From Streptomyces fagopyri (GTDB taxonomy: Bacteria; Actinomycetota; Actinomycetes; Streptomycetales; Streptomycetaceae), in contig NZ_CP045643.1 in the NCBI RefSeq assembly GCF_009498275.1, forward strand, positions 7,874,001 through 7,938,000: a DNA stretch of 64,000 bases, given 5' to 3'. Below the pieces are notes generated by a model. That model did not search any database. It had not been told where the DNA came from and saw nothing but the letters and a program-made list of their open reading frames with translations. Shown one piece after another: positions 8,949 through 18,221 of this stretch. A program made the translations under genes and the position numbers. Numbering within the stretch: the first letter of the stretch is position 1; each line of letters opens with the position of its first letter.

Positions 8949-9269
8949 GACCTGCCCCGCTCTCTCGCCCCACGACCCTGACGGGCCCGACTCATTGATG
9001 AGACAACGTTCGCATGGCCCCCAGTTTCGTGTGCCACGTAAAAGCTGTCTCAAGACTCGGTGCACACCGTCGGATTGACGAGGGGCCGGGGCGCGCCGAC
9101 CGCCGCATCCCGGCCGAGACCTCCGTCGGCTCCGGCCCGACCGTCGCCGAGGTCAGCGCGTCGGCGTCAGCGGCCGGGACATCGCTTCGTGATCTCCTGC
9201 GACACCCATCCGTTGCCGTCCAGTAATCCGCAGGCGGAGCAGGTCGCTTCAGGCCTGATCCCAGGTCCG

Positions 9270-9575
9270 TCAGCGCACCCTGAGTCGCAGGTGCCGGATC
9301 ATGAGGACGGCCAAGGCGATCGCCAGCAAGAGGCCCACGGCGTCGAAGAATCCGACCGCCGCGTAAGGCGCGCCGAGAAGTCGCGGAAGCTGACCGAACA
9401 GGAGACAGAGCCCAGTGCACAGGGGGTACACCCACTGGATGGCACCGCCGAAACGGTGTGTGGAAGCCGCGTTTGCCAGCTCCGTCTTGCCGCGGGACGT
9501 CAGGCGGAGGGCAAGACCGAAGATCACGAATACTCCGCCGAGTCCGACAAGAAACCAGTCCTGGACCTGCAACAT
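9270..9575 (-). CDS. Small membrane protein, unknown function
   Basis: 101 residues with about three transmembrane segments: LVGLGGVFVIFGLALRL near the N terminus, WVYPLCTGLCLLFGQL in the middle and VGFFDAVGLLLAIALAVLMI near the C terminus. The start ATG at 9575 follows AAGAGGG and defines a compact protein; an upstream in-frame ATG at 9713 adds an unlikely Arg-rich stretch. No family recognised. It stands alone between the transpeptidase and aldolase groups. Confidence 0.7.
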   Translation of the reverse strand: MLQVQDWFLVGLGGVFVIFGLALRLTSRGKTELANAASTHRFGGAIQWVYPLCTGLCLLFGQLPRLLGAPYAAVGFFDAVGLLLAIALAVLMIRHLRLRVR

Positions 9576-9830
9576 GGTGCCCTCTTGAGCGTCGAGACCT
9601 CTCTGCGTATGCCGCAGCCGGGTGGGGATCATACTGCGGCGGGCGGGGGCTTTCCATGTTCGCCGGCTCTGGTCGATCCCGGCTAGGAGAACGCCGGCGA
9701 CGGCCTCCGCCACCCGGTCGAAAAGCCCGCCGGAAGCGATGGGGGGCGGGCCTGTCCGTGGGCGCGCGTCGCGTCCCGTGGAGGTCTGGACACCCGCCCC
9801 CGATGAAGTGCGAGCGCGCGCGCCCTCACC

Positions 9831-10874
9831 TCAGTTCGGTTCCGCCAGGGTTCGCGCGACGACGTCGATCGCCCCGCGAGTCTCCTCCTCGCCGATGTCC
9901 AGACAGAACACGGCCCTGACCTCGTGCGGGCCGGCAGGCAGGGCGTGGACACCCCGGCGGTGCATCTCCTCGACGAAGGCGGCGGCCCTGCCGTTCGTCA
10001 GACGAAATCGCACGATGTTGGTCTGCACCGCGAGCGGGTCCAGATCGATCCCCTCGAAGGCCGCCACCCCCTCGGCGAACCACCGGGCGTGCGCATGCGT
10101 CTCGTTGAGGCGTTCGCGGTGGTGCTCCAGTGCGTGCAGCGCGCCGGCCGCCACTATGCCCGCCTGACGGAAGCCGCCCCCGATCTGTTGCTTGAAACGC
10201 CGTGCGCGGGCGATCAGATCGGCCGGCCCGGCCAGGCAGGAGCCGACCGGGGCGCCGAGCGCTTTGGAGAAGCAGACACTGACGGTGTCGAAGGGCGCGG
10301 CGTACGCGGCTTCGTCGACCCCCGAGAAGGCGCTCGCGTGCCACAGCCGTGCACCGTCCAGGTGGAGGGCGAGGCTTCGCTCACGACCTGCGGCGGCAAC
10401 GGCTTCGATGTCCTCCAACGGCCAGACGGTGCCGCCGCCGTTGTTGTGGGTGTTCTCCACGCACAACAGACGCACCGGCGCCGGGACGGTGGAGGGGAAG
10501 AAAGGGTGCGGGGAACCCACGGCGGCGTGGACGGCCTCGGCGGTGAAGATCCCCCTGGTTCCGGGAAGCAGCCGGGGCAGTACACCGGAGTAGGCCGACG
10601 GGGCGCCGCCCTCCAGCAGGTAGACATGGGCGCTCTGCTCGAACAGCACCGCGTCCCCCGGCTCGGTGTGCACACGGATGCCGACCTGGTTGGTCATCGT
10701 GCCCGAGGGCATGAAGACGGCGTCCTCCTTGCCCAGCAGTCGTGCCGTCCTGTCCTCCAGTGCCCTCACGGTGGGATCGTCCCCGTACACGTCGTCACCC
10801 ACCTCCGCCCATGCCATGGCCTCGCGCATGGCGGAACTGGGACGGCTACAGGTGTCACTGCGAAGATCGATCAT
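9831..10874 (-). CDS. PLP-dependent low-specificity threonine aldolase / beta-eliminating lyase
   Basis: 347 residues, fold-type I PLP enzyme of the threonine aldolase family. Seen are the N-terminal MIDLRSDTCSRP, GDDVYGDDPTV and FMPSGTMTNQ, the ENTHNNGGGTVWP segment, the HLDGARLWHA motif (Asp pairs with the PLP nitrogen) and the PLP lysine in SVCFSKALGAPVGS. It would cleave L-threonine or allo-threonine to glycine and acetaldehyde, or a related beta-hydroxy amino acid. ATG at 10874 is preceded by AGGAAGGAAA. It lies 131 bp downstream of an EamA exporter on the same strand, and a LysR gene is upstream; the three may form an amino-acid degradation/efflux group (inference). Confidence 0.9.
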   Translation of the reverse strand: MIDLRSDTCSRPSSAMREAMAWAEVGDDVYGDDPTVRALEDRTARLLGKEDAVFMPSGTMTNQVGIRVHTEPGDAVLFEQSAHVYLLEGGAPSAYSGVLPRLLPGTRGIFTAEAVHAAVGSPHPFFPSTVPAPVRLLCVENTHNNGGGTVWPLEDIEAVAAAGRERSLALHLDGARLWHASAFSGVDEAAYAAPFDTVSVCFSKALGAPVGSCLAGPADLIARARRFKQQIGGGFRQAGIVAAGALHALEHHRERLNETHAHARWFAEGVAAFEGIDLDPLAVQTNIVRFRLTNGRAAAFVEEMHRRGVHALPAGPHEVRAVFCLDIGEEETRGAIDVVARTLAEPN

Positions 10875-11005
10875 GATTTCCTTCCTCGGGGGCAGCGGGT
10901 CCGGGGTGCCGCGGGCGTTGCGCGGGAAGGACGCGACCAACCGGACGACGCCCGCCCCCGCGGGGGACGTGGCCGTACGGTTCGCCGAGTCCCGGCCGTC
11001 TCCGG

Positions 11006-11977
11006 TCAGGACCGGCCGGAACCGACGGTCCGGGGCGGCCGGACGGCGGGCGTCGGCACCGGATCCACCGGGTGCCGCGCGTCTGCCGGAGTGTGTACGT
11101 CACGGGAGGCCGCGGGCGAGCGGCGGTTGATCAGCACGACACCGCCGACGATGACGAGGCCCCCCGCCACCTCGAGGAGACGGGGAGTCTCCGACAGCCA
11201 CACGAAGGAGACGACGAGCGCGACGGGCGGCACCAGGTACAGGGCGGCCGTGGAGACGGTGATCGGCAGCCGGGCGACGGCGTAGCCCCAGATGACGAAT
11301 CCCACGGCGGAGGGCAGGAGGCCGAGAGAGGCCACCGAGATGAGCGCCCGCGGTGGGGCGGTGGCGAGGGCGCGCACGGCCGCCGGAAGAAGCGGCAGGG
11401 CCAGGACGGTGCCCGCCACCATCGCGTACGTCGCCACCTCCAGGCCGCTGTAGCGGCGCAGGAGCGGCTTGGACACGCAGTGGTACGCGCCCTGCACGAC
11501 GGCGGCGGCCGGCACCACGAGCGCGCCGGTCGAGAACCCGGTGGAGCCACCGCCGAGCGCGACGATCACGCAGCCGCCGATGGCGATGCCGCTGCCGACG
11601 GCCACCCGGCGGGTCACCACCTCGGACAGGAACGCCCTGCCCAGCAGGAGACTGAAGACGGGAGCGATGGCGATCAGCATGCCGGCGGTGCCCGCGGAGA
11701 CATGGACCTCTCCCCAGTTGAGCAGTATCTGGTAGGCCGTCATACCGGTCGCGCCGGCGAGGCTGATCAACGGCAGATCCCGCGACCGGGGACGCCGGAC
11801 TCCGAGGAGCGGGGCGACCGCCAGGAGGGCGACAGCGGCGATGGCCGGCCGAAGGAAGGACAGCGCCGCCACACCCAGGCCGTCGACCCCGACGCGAATG
11901 GCCGGAAAAGCCGAGGCCCAGAGCACCACGACGGCCGTCAGGGCGAGCATGCTGCGGGAACCCGTTCGTGTGTTCAC
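11006..11977 (-). CDS. EamA/DMT-superfamily transporter
   Basis: 323 residues, about ten transmembrane helices in two EamA repeats (LWASAFPAIRVGVDGLG in the first; SAVGFVIWGYAVARLPITVS and LYLVPPVALVVSFVWLSE in the second). Members export amino acids or related small metabolites. GTG start at 11977 with AGG close upstream; ATG at residue 10 is an alternative. The C terminus (last about 40 residues) is a polar, proline-rich cytoplasmic tail. The AT-rich 11978-12060 stretch upstream is the probable promoter. Likely co-transcribed with the aldolase that follows. Confidence 0.88.
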   Translation of the reverse strand: MNTRTGSRSMLALTAVVVLWASAFPAIRVGVDGLGVAALSFLRPAIAAVALLAVAPLLGVRRPRSRDLPLISLAGATGMTAYQILLNWGEVHVSAGTAGMLIAIAPVFSLLLGRAFLSEVVTRRVAVGSGIAIGGCVIVALGGGSTGFSTGALVVPAAAVVQGAYHCVSKPLLRRYSGLEVATYAMVAGTVLALPLLPAAVRALATAPPRALISVASLGLLPSAVGFVIWGYAVARLPITVSTAALYLVPPVALVVSFVWLSETPRLLEVAGGLVIVGGVVLINRRSPAASRDVHTPADARHPVDPVPTPAVRPPRTVGSGRS

Positions 11978-12074
11978 ACCTGCTACGGTGCGCCACGCAA
12001 AGGAAAAGATACAGTTAGTTGTTCTTGGTGAATCGGAAAGGCGTGCTTAAATAACGCGCGACGTCCGGTAGACA

Positions 12075-12103
12075 CCCACCGGGGGGAGACACCCTCCGGT
12101 GGG
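12075..12103. terminator. Weak hairpin after the LysR gene
   Basis: Inverted repeat CCCACCGG ... CCGGTGGG (8-bp stem, 13-base loop), 6 bp beyond the stop of the minus-strand LysR gene. Position fits a terminator; it is short. Confidence 0.45.
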
Positions 12104-12108
12104 GGCGC

Positions 12109-13104
12109 TCAGGCGTCAGCGCCCGGCCCGGGAGCAGCCGCGGCGGCTTCCTCGGCCTCATGGTCCTGTTGCGCACCCGCTGTTTCGGCGGCCTGTGCCA
12201 GGAGCAGTTCGGTGAGGTGGCGGATGTCGGGACGCCGGGACGTGCCGCTCCGGCTGACGGTGTAGACGGTGCGGGTCACGGGGTGAAGCAGCGGATGCAG
12301 ACTGATCGTCCCCCGTGTCGAGTCCGGAACCGTCATGCGGGGCAGGAGGGCCGCTCCCGCCCCGGCGGCGACCAGCGCCGCCAGCAGGGAGAAATCGCTG
12401 CTGCGGGACCGGACGGCCGGAACGAACCCGGCCGCGCCACAGGCTCGTTGGATCATCTCGTGACAGGACGTCTCCGGACCCGGCGTGAGCCAGGGGCTGT
12501 CGGAGAGCCTTGCCAGGTCCACGACGTCTCCGGACCCGACTCCCAGGCGGGCCGCGTGATCGGGGTGCAGCGCGAGCAGGACGGGTTCCTCCATGAGTCT
12601 GGTCTGCTCGCTGCCGGAGGGAAAGTCGCGCGGAAGCACCGTATAGCCGTGCACGACCGCCAGATCGACGTCCCGGCGGCGCAGCGTCTCCAGGGCCTCG
12701 TCGGGTTCCTGCTCCACGAGCTCCAGCGTCAAGGAGACATCCGCGTCTTCCCCCGCACCGAGAACGCGCCCCCACACCGGGGCGATCAGTCGCCGCGCCG
12801 CCGAGGAGAAGGCGGCGACACGGACGCTGCCGTGACCGCCGCCGCGAATGGCTTCCAGATCGGACTCGGCGGCGGCCAGATCGCTCAGCACGATCTCGGC
12901 ATGGGACACCAGCAGCTCACCGACGGGGGTCAGATGCAGCGTGCGCCCGCGCTTCTCCACGACGGGCAGCCCGACTTCCCTTTCCAACGCCGCCAGTTGC
13001 TGGGAAATGGCGGGAGCGGTCAGGTACAGCGCCTGAGCCGCGGCCGCGACCGTGCCGTGGGTGGCCAGGTACTGCAGGACTCGGAGTCGTCTCACGTCGA
13101 GCAT
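12109..13104 (-). CDS. LysR-family transcriptional regulator
   Basis: 331 residues. The N-terminal winged helix-turn-helix (about 1-60; LRVLQYLATHGTVAAAAQALYLTAPAISQQLAALE) is diagnostic for the family, followed by the effector-binding domain (about 90-300). ATG start at 13104; the longer frame to 13260 is Arg-rich and unlikely. An Ala/Glu-rich tail ends the protein. Transcribed in the same direction as the EamA transporter and threonine-aldolase-like genes, 131 bp upstream of the transporter start, so these are plausible targets. The effector is unknown. Confidence 0.9.
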   Translation of the reverse strand: MLDVRRLRVLQYLATHGTVAAAAQALYLTAPAISQQLAALEREVGLPVVEKRGRTLHLTPVGELLVSHAEIVLSDLAAAESDLEAIRGGGHGSVRVAAFSSAARRLIAPVWGRVLGAGEDADVSLTLELVEQEPDEALETLRRRDVDLAVVHGYTVLPRDFPSGSEQTRLMEEPVLLALHPDHAARLGVGSGDVVDLARLSDSPWLTPGPETSCHEMIQRACGAAGFVPAVRSRSSDFSLLAALVAAGAGAALLPRMTVPDSTRGTISLHPLLHPVTRTVYTVSRSGTSRRPDIRHLTELLLAQAAETAGAQQDHEAEEAAAAAPGPGADA

Positions 13105-13579
13105 GAAGGATTCCTTACGCAACGCGGCTGAACAGTCAAGTCTAGCTCCGCCGGTTCGGAGGGCGCGCCGAGTGACGCCGTGGGGTCGCACCCGCCGTCG
13201 GGCCCGCGTACGCCCGGCAGGACAGAGACCGTCGCGAGCCACCGCCACCGCCACGATCACGTCGCAGTGACCGCGACCGCCGCGCGACGTGCCCCGTGCC
13301 CGTGTCGCGAGCGAGGAGCAGCCCGGCCCGGCCCGCGGTCATAACCTCCGCTGATCTCTCTCGCGTCTCAGGACGCCGTGTCGCGTGCGGCCCGCCGATC
13401 CTCCCCCCTCCCCGGCCTCGGTGAGCGCCGTGACGAATTCCTCCAGGTCGGCTCCCGTCGACGCACGGCGTCGGCCTTGAACTCTCCCTGTCCGGTGCCG
13501 TCTTGGAGGCGCTGTGGGGCATCGGGCGGTGGACGCCGACGCGTTGCCGACGGCCGGTCCGTACGGCCGGCTTCTGCCG
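13105..13579. other. Intergenic region without a supported gene
   Basis: About 475 bp between the LysR start and the DHFR-like stop. Several overlapping frames are open but all give Arg/Pro-rich translations without motifs. No hairpin or repeat worth naming was seen. It must contain the LysR promoter. Confidence 0.5.
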
Positions 13580-14125
13580 TCAGGCCCGCCGGTATCGCAG
13601 GTCCACCGCCTGCGCGGGGTGGCCGTCGTGGATCCGGGCCCACCGGACCGGTTCGATCCCGGGGCAGTCGAACAGCCGCACCCCGGACCCGAGCATGACG
13701 GGCGCCAGATGCACGGAGAACTCGTCGATCAGGTCGCGTTCGACGCACTGCCGGGCGATGTCCTGGCCGTGGATCTCCAGGTCCCCGCCGTCCGCCGCGG
13801 CCAGCCCGATCTCTACGGCCTCGGCCACGTCGCAGTCGAGGAAGGTCACACCGGGATCCGGGACCGCGTCCTCGGGATGGTGTGTCAGCACGAAGACCGG
13901 GCCACTCCACGCTCCGCCGTAGGGCTGCTTGCTCGCCTCGCCGGGATGCCGCGCGGCGATCGCGTCGTATCCACGACGACCACCCAGAACGGCGCCCAGG
14001 CCGGCGACGGATTCCTGGAGGGCGCCCGGTGCGGCCTTCACCCCGGACATCCAGTCCATCGAATGGTCCGGACCCGCCGCGAACCCGTCCAACGACATCG
14101 TCAGGTGCCACAACACCTTGCCCAT
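13580..14125 (-). CDS. Dihydrofolate reductase-like (RibD C-terminal domain) protein
   Basis: 181 residues. MGKVLWHLTMSLDGFAAGPDHSMDWM at the N terminus, GGRRGYDAI and PVFVLTHHPEDAV in the middle and LIDEFSVHLAPVMLGSGVRLF near the C terminus are the pattern of the DHFR/RibD_C fold proteins common in Streptomyces. An NAD(P)H-dependent reductase role is likely, substrate unknown. ATG at 14125 follows GGGAGAG; an in-frame start at 14182 exists but the family normally begins at this methionine. Monocistronic. Confidence 0.87.
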   Translation of the reverse strand: MGKVLWHLTMSLDGFAAGPDHSMDWMSGVKAAPGALQESVAGLGAVLGGRRGYDAIAARHPGEASKQPYGGAWSGPVFVLTHHPEDAVPDPGVTFLDCDVAEAVEIGLAAADGGDLEIHGQDIARQCVERDLIDEFSVHLAPVMLGSGVRLFDCPGIEPVRWARIHDGHPAQAVDLRYRRA

Positions 14126-14252
14126 CGCACTCTCCCGTCGTCCTGATGTGACGGAATGACCGCCCGGAGCCCCGAAACTCATCGGTGAGCGACCGGGTCG
14201 GCGCGCGGGGCGGTCCCGGAGACGACCGGTTCGCTCTGATCCGGTGGCCGCC

Positions 14253-14795
14253 TCAGACGGCCGGTCCGAGGTGCTGCTCCTTCAGGTGGTGCCACCACGA
14301 CTGCCGCTCCATCCGGTCGAGTTCACGCTCGGCCCAGGAGCTGAAGCCCGAACCGGCGGTTTCCTCCTCGAGGGACGGGATGGTCCCGCCGACGGCCTCG
14401 GCCCACCCGCTGCCGTCGGCGGAGCGAAACGCGGAGTGCCGCAACAGCAGTGCCTCCAGACGGAGTTGGCGACCGACCTGCACCGCGGGTCTCCTGGCCG
14501 GGACGTCTCTCATCCGGAAGGCGGGGCGCGCGTAGATGTTCGTGACCGTGGGCTCCGGAGGATCACGCAGCCAGACCGCGTCCGGCAGCGGGTTCTCACG
14601 CATCTCCGGCGGGGCCTCACGAGGATCGTTGACGGTGACGATCATCGCCAGCCGCGCACCGGCGTAGTGCGGTTCGGGTCTGGTGACGACGGCTACGTAG
14701 ACGTGGGTGTGCGGGGGAAAAGCGGGCATGTCGACCTCGCACACGACGACCTGCCCCACCACCGTCGTCAGGGGCGGCAGTTGACCTCTCAGCAT
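14253..14795 (-). CDS. Hypothetical protein
   Basis: 180 residues. I do not recognise the family. The composition looks like a real soluble protein: N-terminal beta-rich part (VVVCEVDMPAFPPHTHVYVAVVTRPEPH), then LAMIVTVNDP, and a C-terminal acidic/aromatic stretch ending in WAERELDRMERQSWWHHLKE. No signal peptide or membrane segment. Start ATG at 14795 is not well supported by a ribosome site. Stands alone. Confidence 0.55.
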   Translation of the reverse strand: MLRGQLPPLTTVVGQVVVCEVDMPAFPPHTHVYVAVVTRPEPHYAGARLAMIVTVNDPREAPPEMRENPLPDAVWLRDPPEPTVTNIYARPAFRMRDVPARRPAVQVGRQLRLEALLLRHSAFRSADGSGWAEAVGGTIPSLEEETAGSGFSSWAERELDRMERQSWWHHLKEQHLGPAV

Positions 14796-15423
14796 GACCC
14801 CAGCATCGCAGGTCCCCCTTCTCGTCGATCATCACACGCGGCGCTTCGCGGACAACTCCTGGACCGGCGGGCCGTGGCGGCCCGGCCAGGTCGCACGGTG
14901 CGGTGCGGTACGGCGGTCGGCGGCTCGCGCGGGCGGTGCGAGGCTGCGTGCCGTCCGGCCCGGAGTGCCATGAGCCGGCCCTCGGCGGTCCGTGTCCCGG
15001 TGCTCGTGGTGGGGGACCGGTCGCGCGGTGAGGGTGCGAGGTCCGCCGTCGTGCACGGCACTGAGCCGCCGCCGCAGCAGCGGCAGCGGCAGCGGCACGG
15101 GAAGTGCTGTGAACTTCCTCAGCGCTGAGCCGCTTCCCGCGTCAGGCCGAGGGGGCGCGGGCCTCCTCGGCACGTGTGAGCGGCTCGGCGTCCACGGTGT
15201 GGTCCTCGTGGAGGCTCGCTTCCGAGCCTTCGAAGTCCTCGATCGGTCCGGCGCCGGTGAGATTCCGGCCCGAGGCTGTCCGGCGCGCCGGGCGGGGGCG
15301 TGGTCCCCGCCGCGTCCGCGCGCGGTGGCGATCGCCACCGCGCGGTACAACAATTGCGAGTACCGCCTGTCCGCCCACGCCTGCCCAGGGACGTACGTCA
15401 GGTCGATCCCATCGAGGAAGCAA
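14796..15423. other. Intergenic region upstream of the flavin reductase
   Basis: About 630 bp with no supported gene. It contains a perfect 26-bp palindrome (15319-15344) about 80 bp before the reductase start, followed by an AT-richer TACAACAATTG stretch that may be part of the promoter. Confidence 0.55.
15319..15344. promoter_or_regulatory. Perfect 26-bp palindrome
   Basis: Uninterrupted dyad centred on GCGATCGC (outer arms CGCGCGGTG / CACCGCGCG). It lies 79 bp upstream of the reductase ATG at 15424. The continuous symmetry suggests a dimer-binding operator, though a cruciform or terminator element is possible. Confidence 0.5.
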
Positions 15424-16902
15424 ATGAGCGCACCACGCGAGAACCAGGGAACCACCACCTACGACGTGATTGTGCTGGGGGCCGGGCCGGTGGGCCAGAA
15501 CGTCGCCGACCGCGCCCACGCCGCCGGGCTGTCCGTGGCCGTCGTGGAGCGGGAACTCGTCGGAGGCGAATGCTCCTACTGGGCGTGCGTGCCCAGTAAG
15601 GCGCTGCTGCGGCCGGTCATCGCGGTCGCCGACGTCCGCCGTGTGGACGGTGCCCGGCAGGCCGTCACCGGCTCGCTCGACACCGACGGCGTCTTCGCCC
15701 GCCGTAATCACTATGTCGCCGACTGGGACGACAGCCGGCAGGCGCTGGGGATCAAGTCCCTCGGCGCCGACCTCTTCCGCGGCCACGGTCGCTTCGAGGG
15801 GCCGGGCAGGGTCACCGTCACCCGGGACGACGGCGCACAGCAGACCCTCACGGCCCGGCACGCGGTGGCCGTCGCCACCGGCAGCCTGCCGGTGCTGCCC
15901 GACATTCCGGGCATCGAAGAGGCCCGGCCCTGGACGAACCGGCACGGCACCGACTCCAGTACCGTGCCCGCCCGTCTCGCCGTCATCGGCGGCGGCGGTG
16001 TCGGCGTCGAGATGGCCACCCTCTGGCAGGGCCTCGGCTCCCGGGTCACCTTGCTCGCCCGCCGCAGCCTGCTTCCCCGACTGGAGCCGTTCGCCGGTGA
16101 GTTGGTCGCCCAGGGGCTGGGCGACGCGGGTGTGGACGTGCGGATCGGTGTGCGGGTGACCGCCCTGCGCCGCCCGGACCCCGAGGGGCCGGTCTTCCTG
16201 ACCCTGGACGACGGCGGCGAGTTGGAGGCCGACGAGGTGCTGTTCGCCACCGGACGTACCCCCGCGACCGGCGACATCGGCCTCGACAGGATCGGTCTCA
16301 CCCCCGGCTCGTGGCTGGACGTGGACACCACCTGCCTGGTCGACGGTGTCGACGGAGAGTGGCTGTACGCCCTCGGCGACGTCAACCACCGCGCTCTGCT
16401 CACCCACCAGGGCAAGTACCAGGCCCGGACCGCGGGGGACGCGATCGGCGCGCGGGCCGCCGGCCGCCCGGTGGACGACGCTCCCTGGGGAGACCACGCC
16501 ACCACCGCCGACCAGCACGCCGTACCCCAGGTCTTCTTCACCGATCCCGAGGCGGCCGCGGTGGGCCTGACCGCCGGGCAGGCCGTCGACGCCGGCCACC
16601 GGATCAGGACCGTCGACCTCGATCTCAACGCAGCCCAGGGCGCCAACCTCTACGCCGACGGCTACCAGGGGCACGCCCGGCTGGTCGTCGACCTCGACCG
16701 GGAGATCCTGCTCGGCGCCACCTTCGTCGGTCCCGGTGTCAGCGAGCTGCTGCACTCGGCGACCGTCGCGGTCGCGGGGGAGGTCCCGCTCAAGCGGCTC
16801 AGGCACGCGATCGCCTGCTTCCCCACCGTCAGCGAGATCTGGCTCTTCCTCCTGGCCGCCTACCAGCGGGACAAGGAGACGCCGCACGCCGCTTCCGCGT
16901 GA
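15424..16902 (+). CDS. Pyridine-nucleotide disulfide oxidoreductase (class I flavoprotein)
   Basis: 492 residues. FAD-binding GAGPVG (about 19-24), redox pair in ECSYWACVPSK (Cys50, Cys55), NAD(P)-binding GGGGVGVEMA, FAD-binding ALGDVN and a dimerisation domain. The overall order is that of dihydrolipoamide dehydrogenase/mycothione reductase. The redox helix SYW replaces the usual LNVG, and the C-terminal segment around RHAIACFPTVSEIW keeps a His near the place of the catalytic H-x4-E pair but with altered spacing. The substrate is therefore uncertain. ATG at 15424 with GAGGAAG upstream. Monocistronic; a 26-bp palindrome lies in its promoter region. Confidence 0.88.
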   Translation: MSAPRENQGTTTYDVIVLGAGPVGQNVADRAHAAGLSVAVVERELVGGECSYWACVPSKALLRPVIAVADVRRVDGARQAVTGSLDTDGVFARRNHYVADWDDSRQALGIKSLGADLFRGHGRFEGPGRVTVTRDDGAQQTLTARHAVAVATGSLPVLPDIPGIEEARPWTNRHGTDSSTVPARLAVIGGGGVGVEMATLWQGLGSRVTLLARRSLLPRLEPFAGELVAQGLGDAGVDVRIGVRVTALRRPDPEGPVFLTLDDGGELEADEVLFATGRTPATGDIGLDRIGLTPGSWLDVDTTCLVDGVDGEWLYALGDVNHRALLTHQGKYQARTAGDAIGARAAGRPVDDAPWGDHATTADQHAVPQVFFTDPEAAAVGLTAGQAVDAGHRIRTVDLDLNAAQGANLYADGYQGHARLVVDLDREILLGATFVGPGVSELLHSATVAVAGEVPLKRLRHAIACFPTVSEIWLFLLAAYQRDKETPHAASA

Positions 16903-17306
16903 TGCCGCCACCCCGGACCGAGGGGCCCACGAAGAGCGTCCCCCGCCGAGGGGGCGTTCCGTCCGGGGAGACCGCGGAAGACGACCCGTGTCAGCCCCGG
17001 TCGGGTGGGGGTGCCCGGCGGATCAGCTGGAGGGCGAGGGACTTCGCGGTGTTCGAGACAGGCGGCGACCACACTCCCCTCGTGCGCCCGGTACCAGGCG
17101 CGGGCGGTGGGATGATCCGCGAAGGAGCGGCAGTGCCCGACCGCGCGCGACGAGGCCGGACCGGGAAGTCTCCCGCTCAGGCCCACCGCCTCGCAGCCGT
17201 CACGCAGGATGCGCTCGTTCACCGCACGCCACCACGGACTGCCGGGCCGGTCGTCGCGGGCCGGCCGCGGCACGCCCCGCCGCACCTGCCGGCGCGTGAA
17301 CGACAT
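16860..17306 (-). pseudogene. Probably truncated Streptomyces conserved hypothetical gene
   Basis: 148 codons from ATG 17306. Residues 1-95 (starting MSFTRRQVRRGVPRP, with PWWRAVNERILRDGCEAVGL and ARAWYRAHEGSVVAACLEHR) look like the N terminus of a larger Streptomyces protein family I recall as around 250-280 residues. After about residue 97 the translation turns Pro/Gly/Arg-rich and runs 43 bp into the 3' end of the convergent reductase gene, which suggests a 3' truncation or frameshift. The comparison is from memory, so truncation is an inference. No function known. Confidence 0.45.
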
Positions 17307-17480
17307 CGCCGCCCGGCGGAACGGCAGGTGCCGGAGTGACGGGAGGGCTCGTCCGCCGGAGTGCCCGCGGGCTCCGCCCGGGGGCGTTCTCACCCCGAGA
17401 GTCTCTCCGTCGGCCGTGTCCGGTCAGGTCCACTCCAGGGTGGTGGGTGGCGTCGGACATGCGCAGCGCCTGCCGCGGGG

Positions 17481-18221
17481 TCAGCCGATCGCGAGGCGTC
17501 CGCCGGTGGCCTCGAGGACGGCGCCCGTGATGTAGCTGGCGCGGGAGGAAGCGAGGAACACGATCGCCTCCGCGATCTCCTCGGGCTCGGCGACCCTTTG
17601 CAGTACGGTGTTTCGCGCAATCATCCGGAGGGTTTCGCCGCCCATGTCGTCGGTCCCCGGGGTGTGGACAGGGCCGGGGGCCACGGCGTTCACGCGGACG
17701 CCCCGGGCACCGAACTCGTCGGCCCACGCACGGGTGAGGAGTTCGAGCGCGGCTTTGGAGGCTCCGTAGACCGCCGCGCCCCGGAACAGGGTGGTGGCCG
17801 CCCCTGTACTCAGATTCACGATGGAGCCGTGTCCCCGTGCGGCCATCGCCGGTGCGAGCGCGCCGACCAGGAGCATCGGCGCACGCGTGTTGACGGCCAT
17901 GTGGGCGTCGAACATCTCGGCTGTGCTGTCCGGGGTTCCGGCGAACCGGTAGATGCCGGCGTTGTTGATCAGTACGTCCACCTCGCCCGCTTCGGCCGCG
18001 AGGCGCAACACCTCCTCGGGCCGGCTCAGATCCGCGGCGACGTACCGGGCGCGTCCGCCCGCGGCGGCGATCTCGTCGACCGTCTCGGCGCCGCGCGTCC
18101 CGTCCCGGCCGTGGACGACGACCGAGGCCCCCAGAGCGGCCAGGCGCAGGGCGGTGGCCCGGCCGATTCCGGCGGTGGCACCGGTGACGAGAGCGGTGGA
18201 TCCGGTCAGTTCCGCGGTCAT
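17481..18221 (-). CDS. Short-chain dehydrogenase/reductase (FabG-like)
   Basis: 246 residues, classical SDR. NAD(P)-binding TGATAGIG (about 13-20), NNAG motif (LINNAGIYRF), catalytic Ser in NLSTGAA and YGASK (Tyr-x3-Lys), and PGPVHTP. ATG at 18221. The basic residue after the glycine motif (HGRDG) points to NADP(H). Substrate unknown. Transcribed alone. Confidence 0.9.
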   Translation of the reverse strand: MTAELTGSTALVTGATAGIGRATALRLAALGASVVVHGRDGTRGAETVDEIAAAGGRARYVAADLSRPEEVLRLAAEAGEVDVLINNAGIYRFAGTPDSTAEMFDAHMAVNTRAPMLLVGALAPAMAARGHGSIVNLSTGAATTLFRGAAVYGASKAALELLTRAWADEFGARGVRVNAVAPGPVHTPGTDDMGGETLRMIARNTVLQRVAEPEEIAEAIVFLASSRASYITGAVLEATGGRLAIG

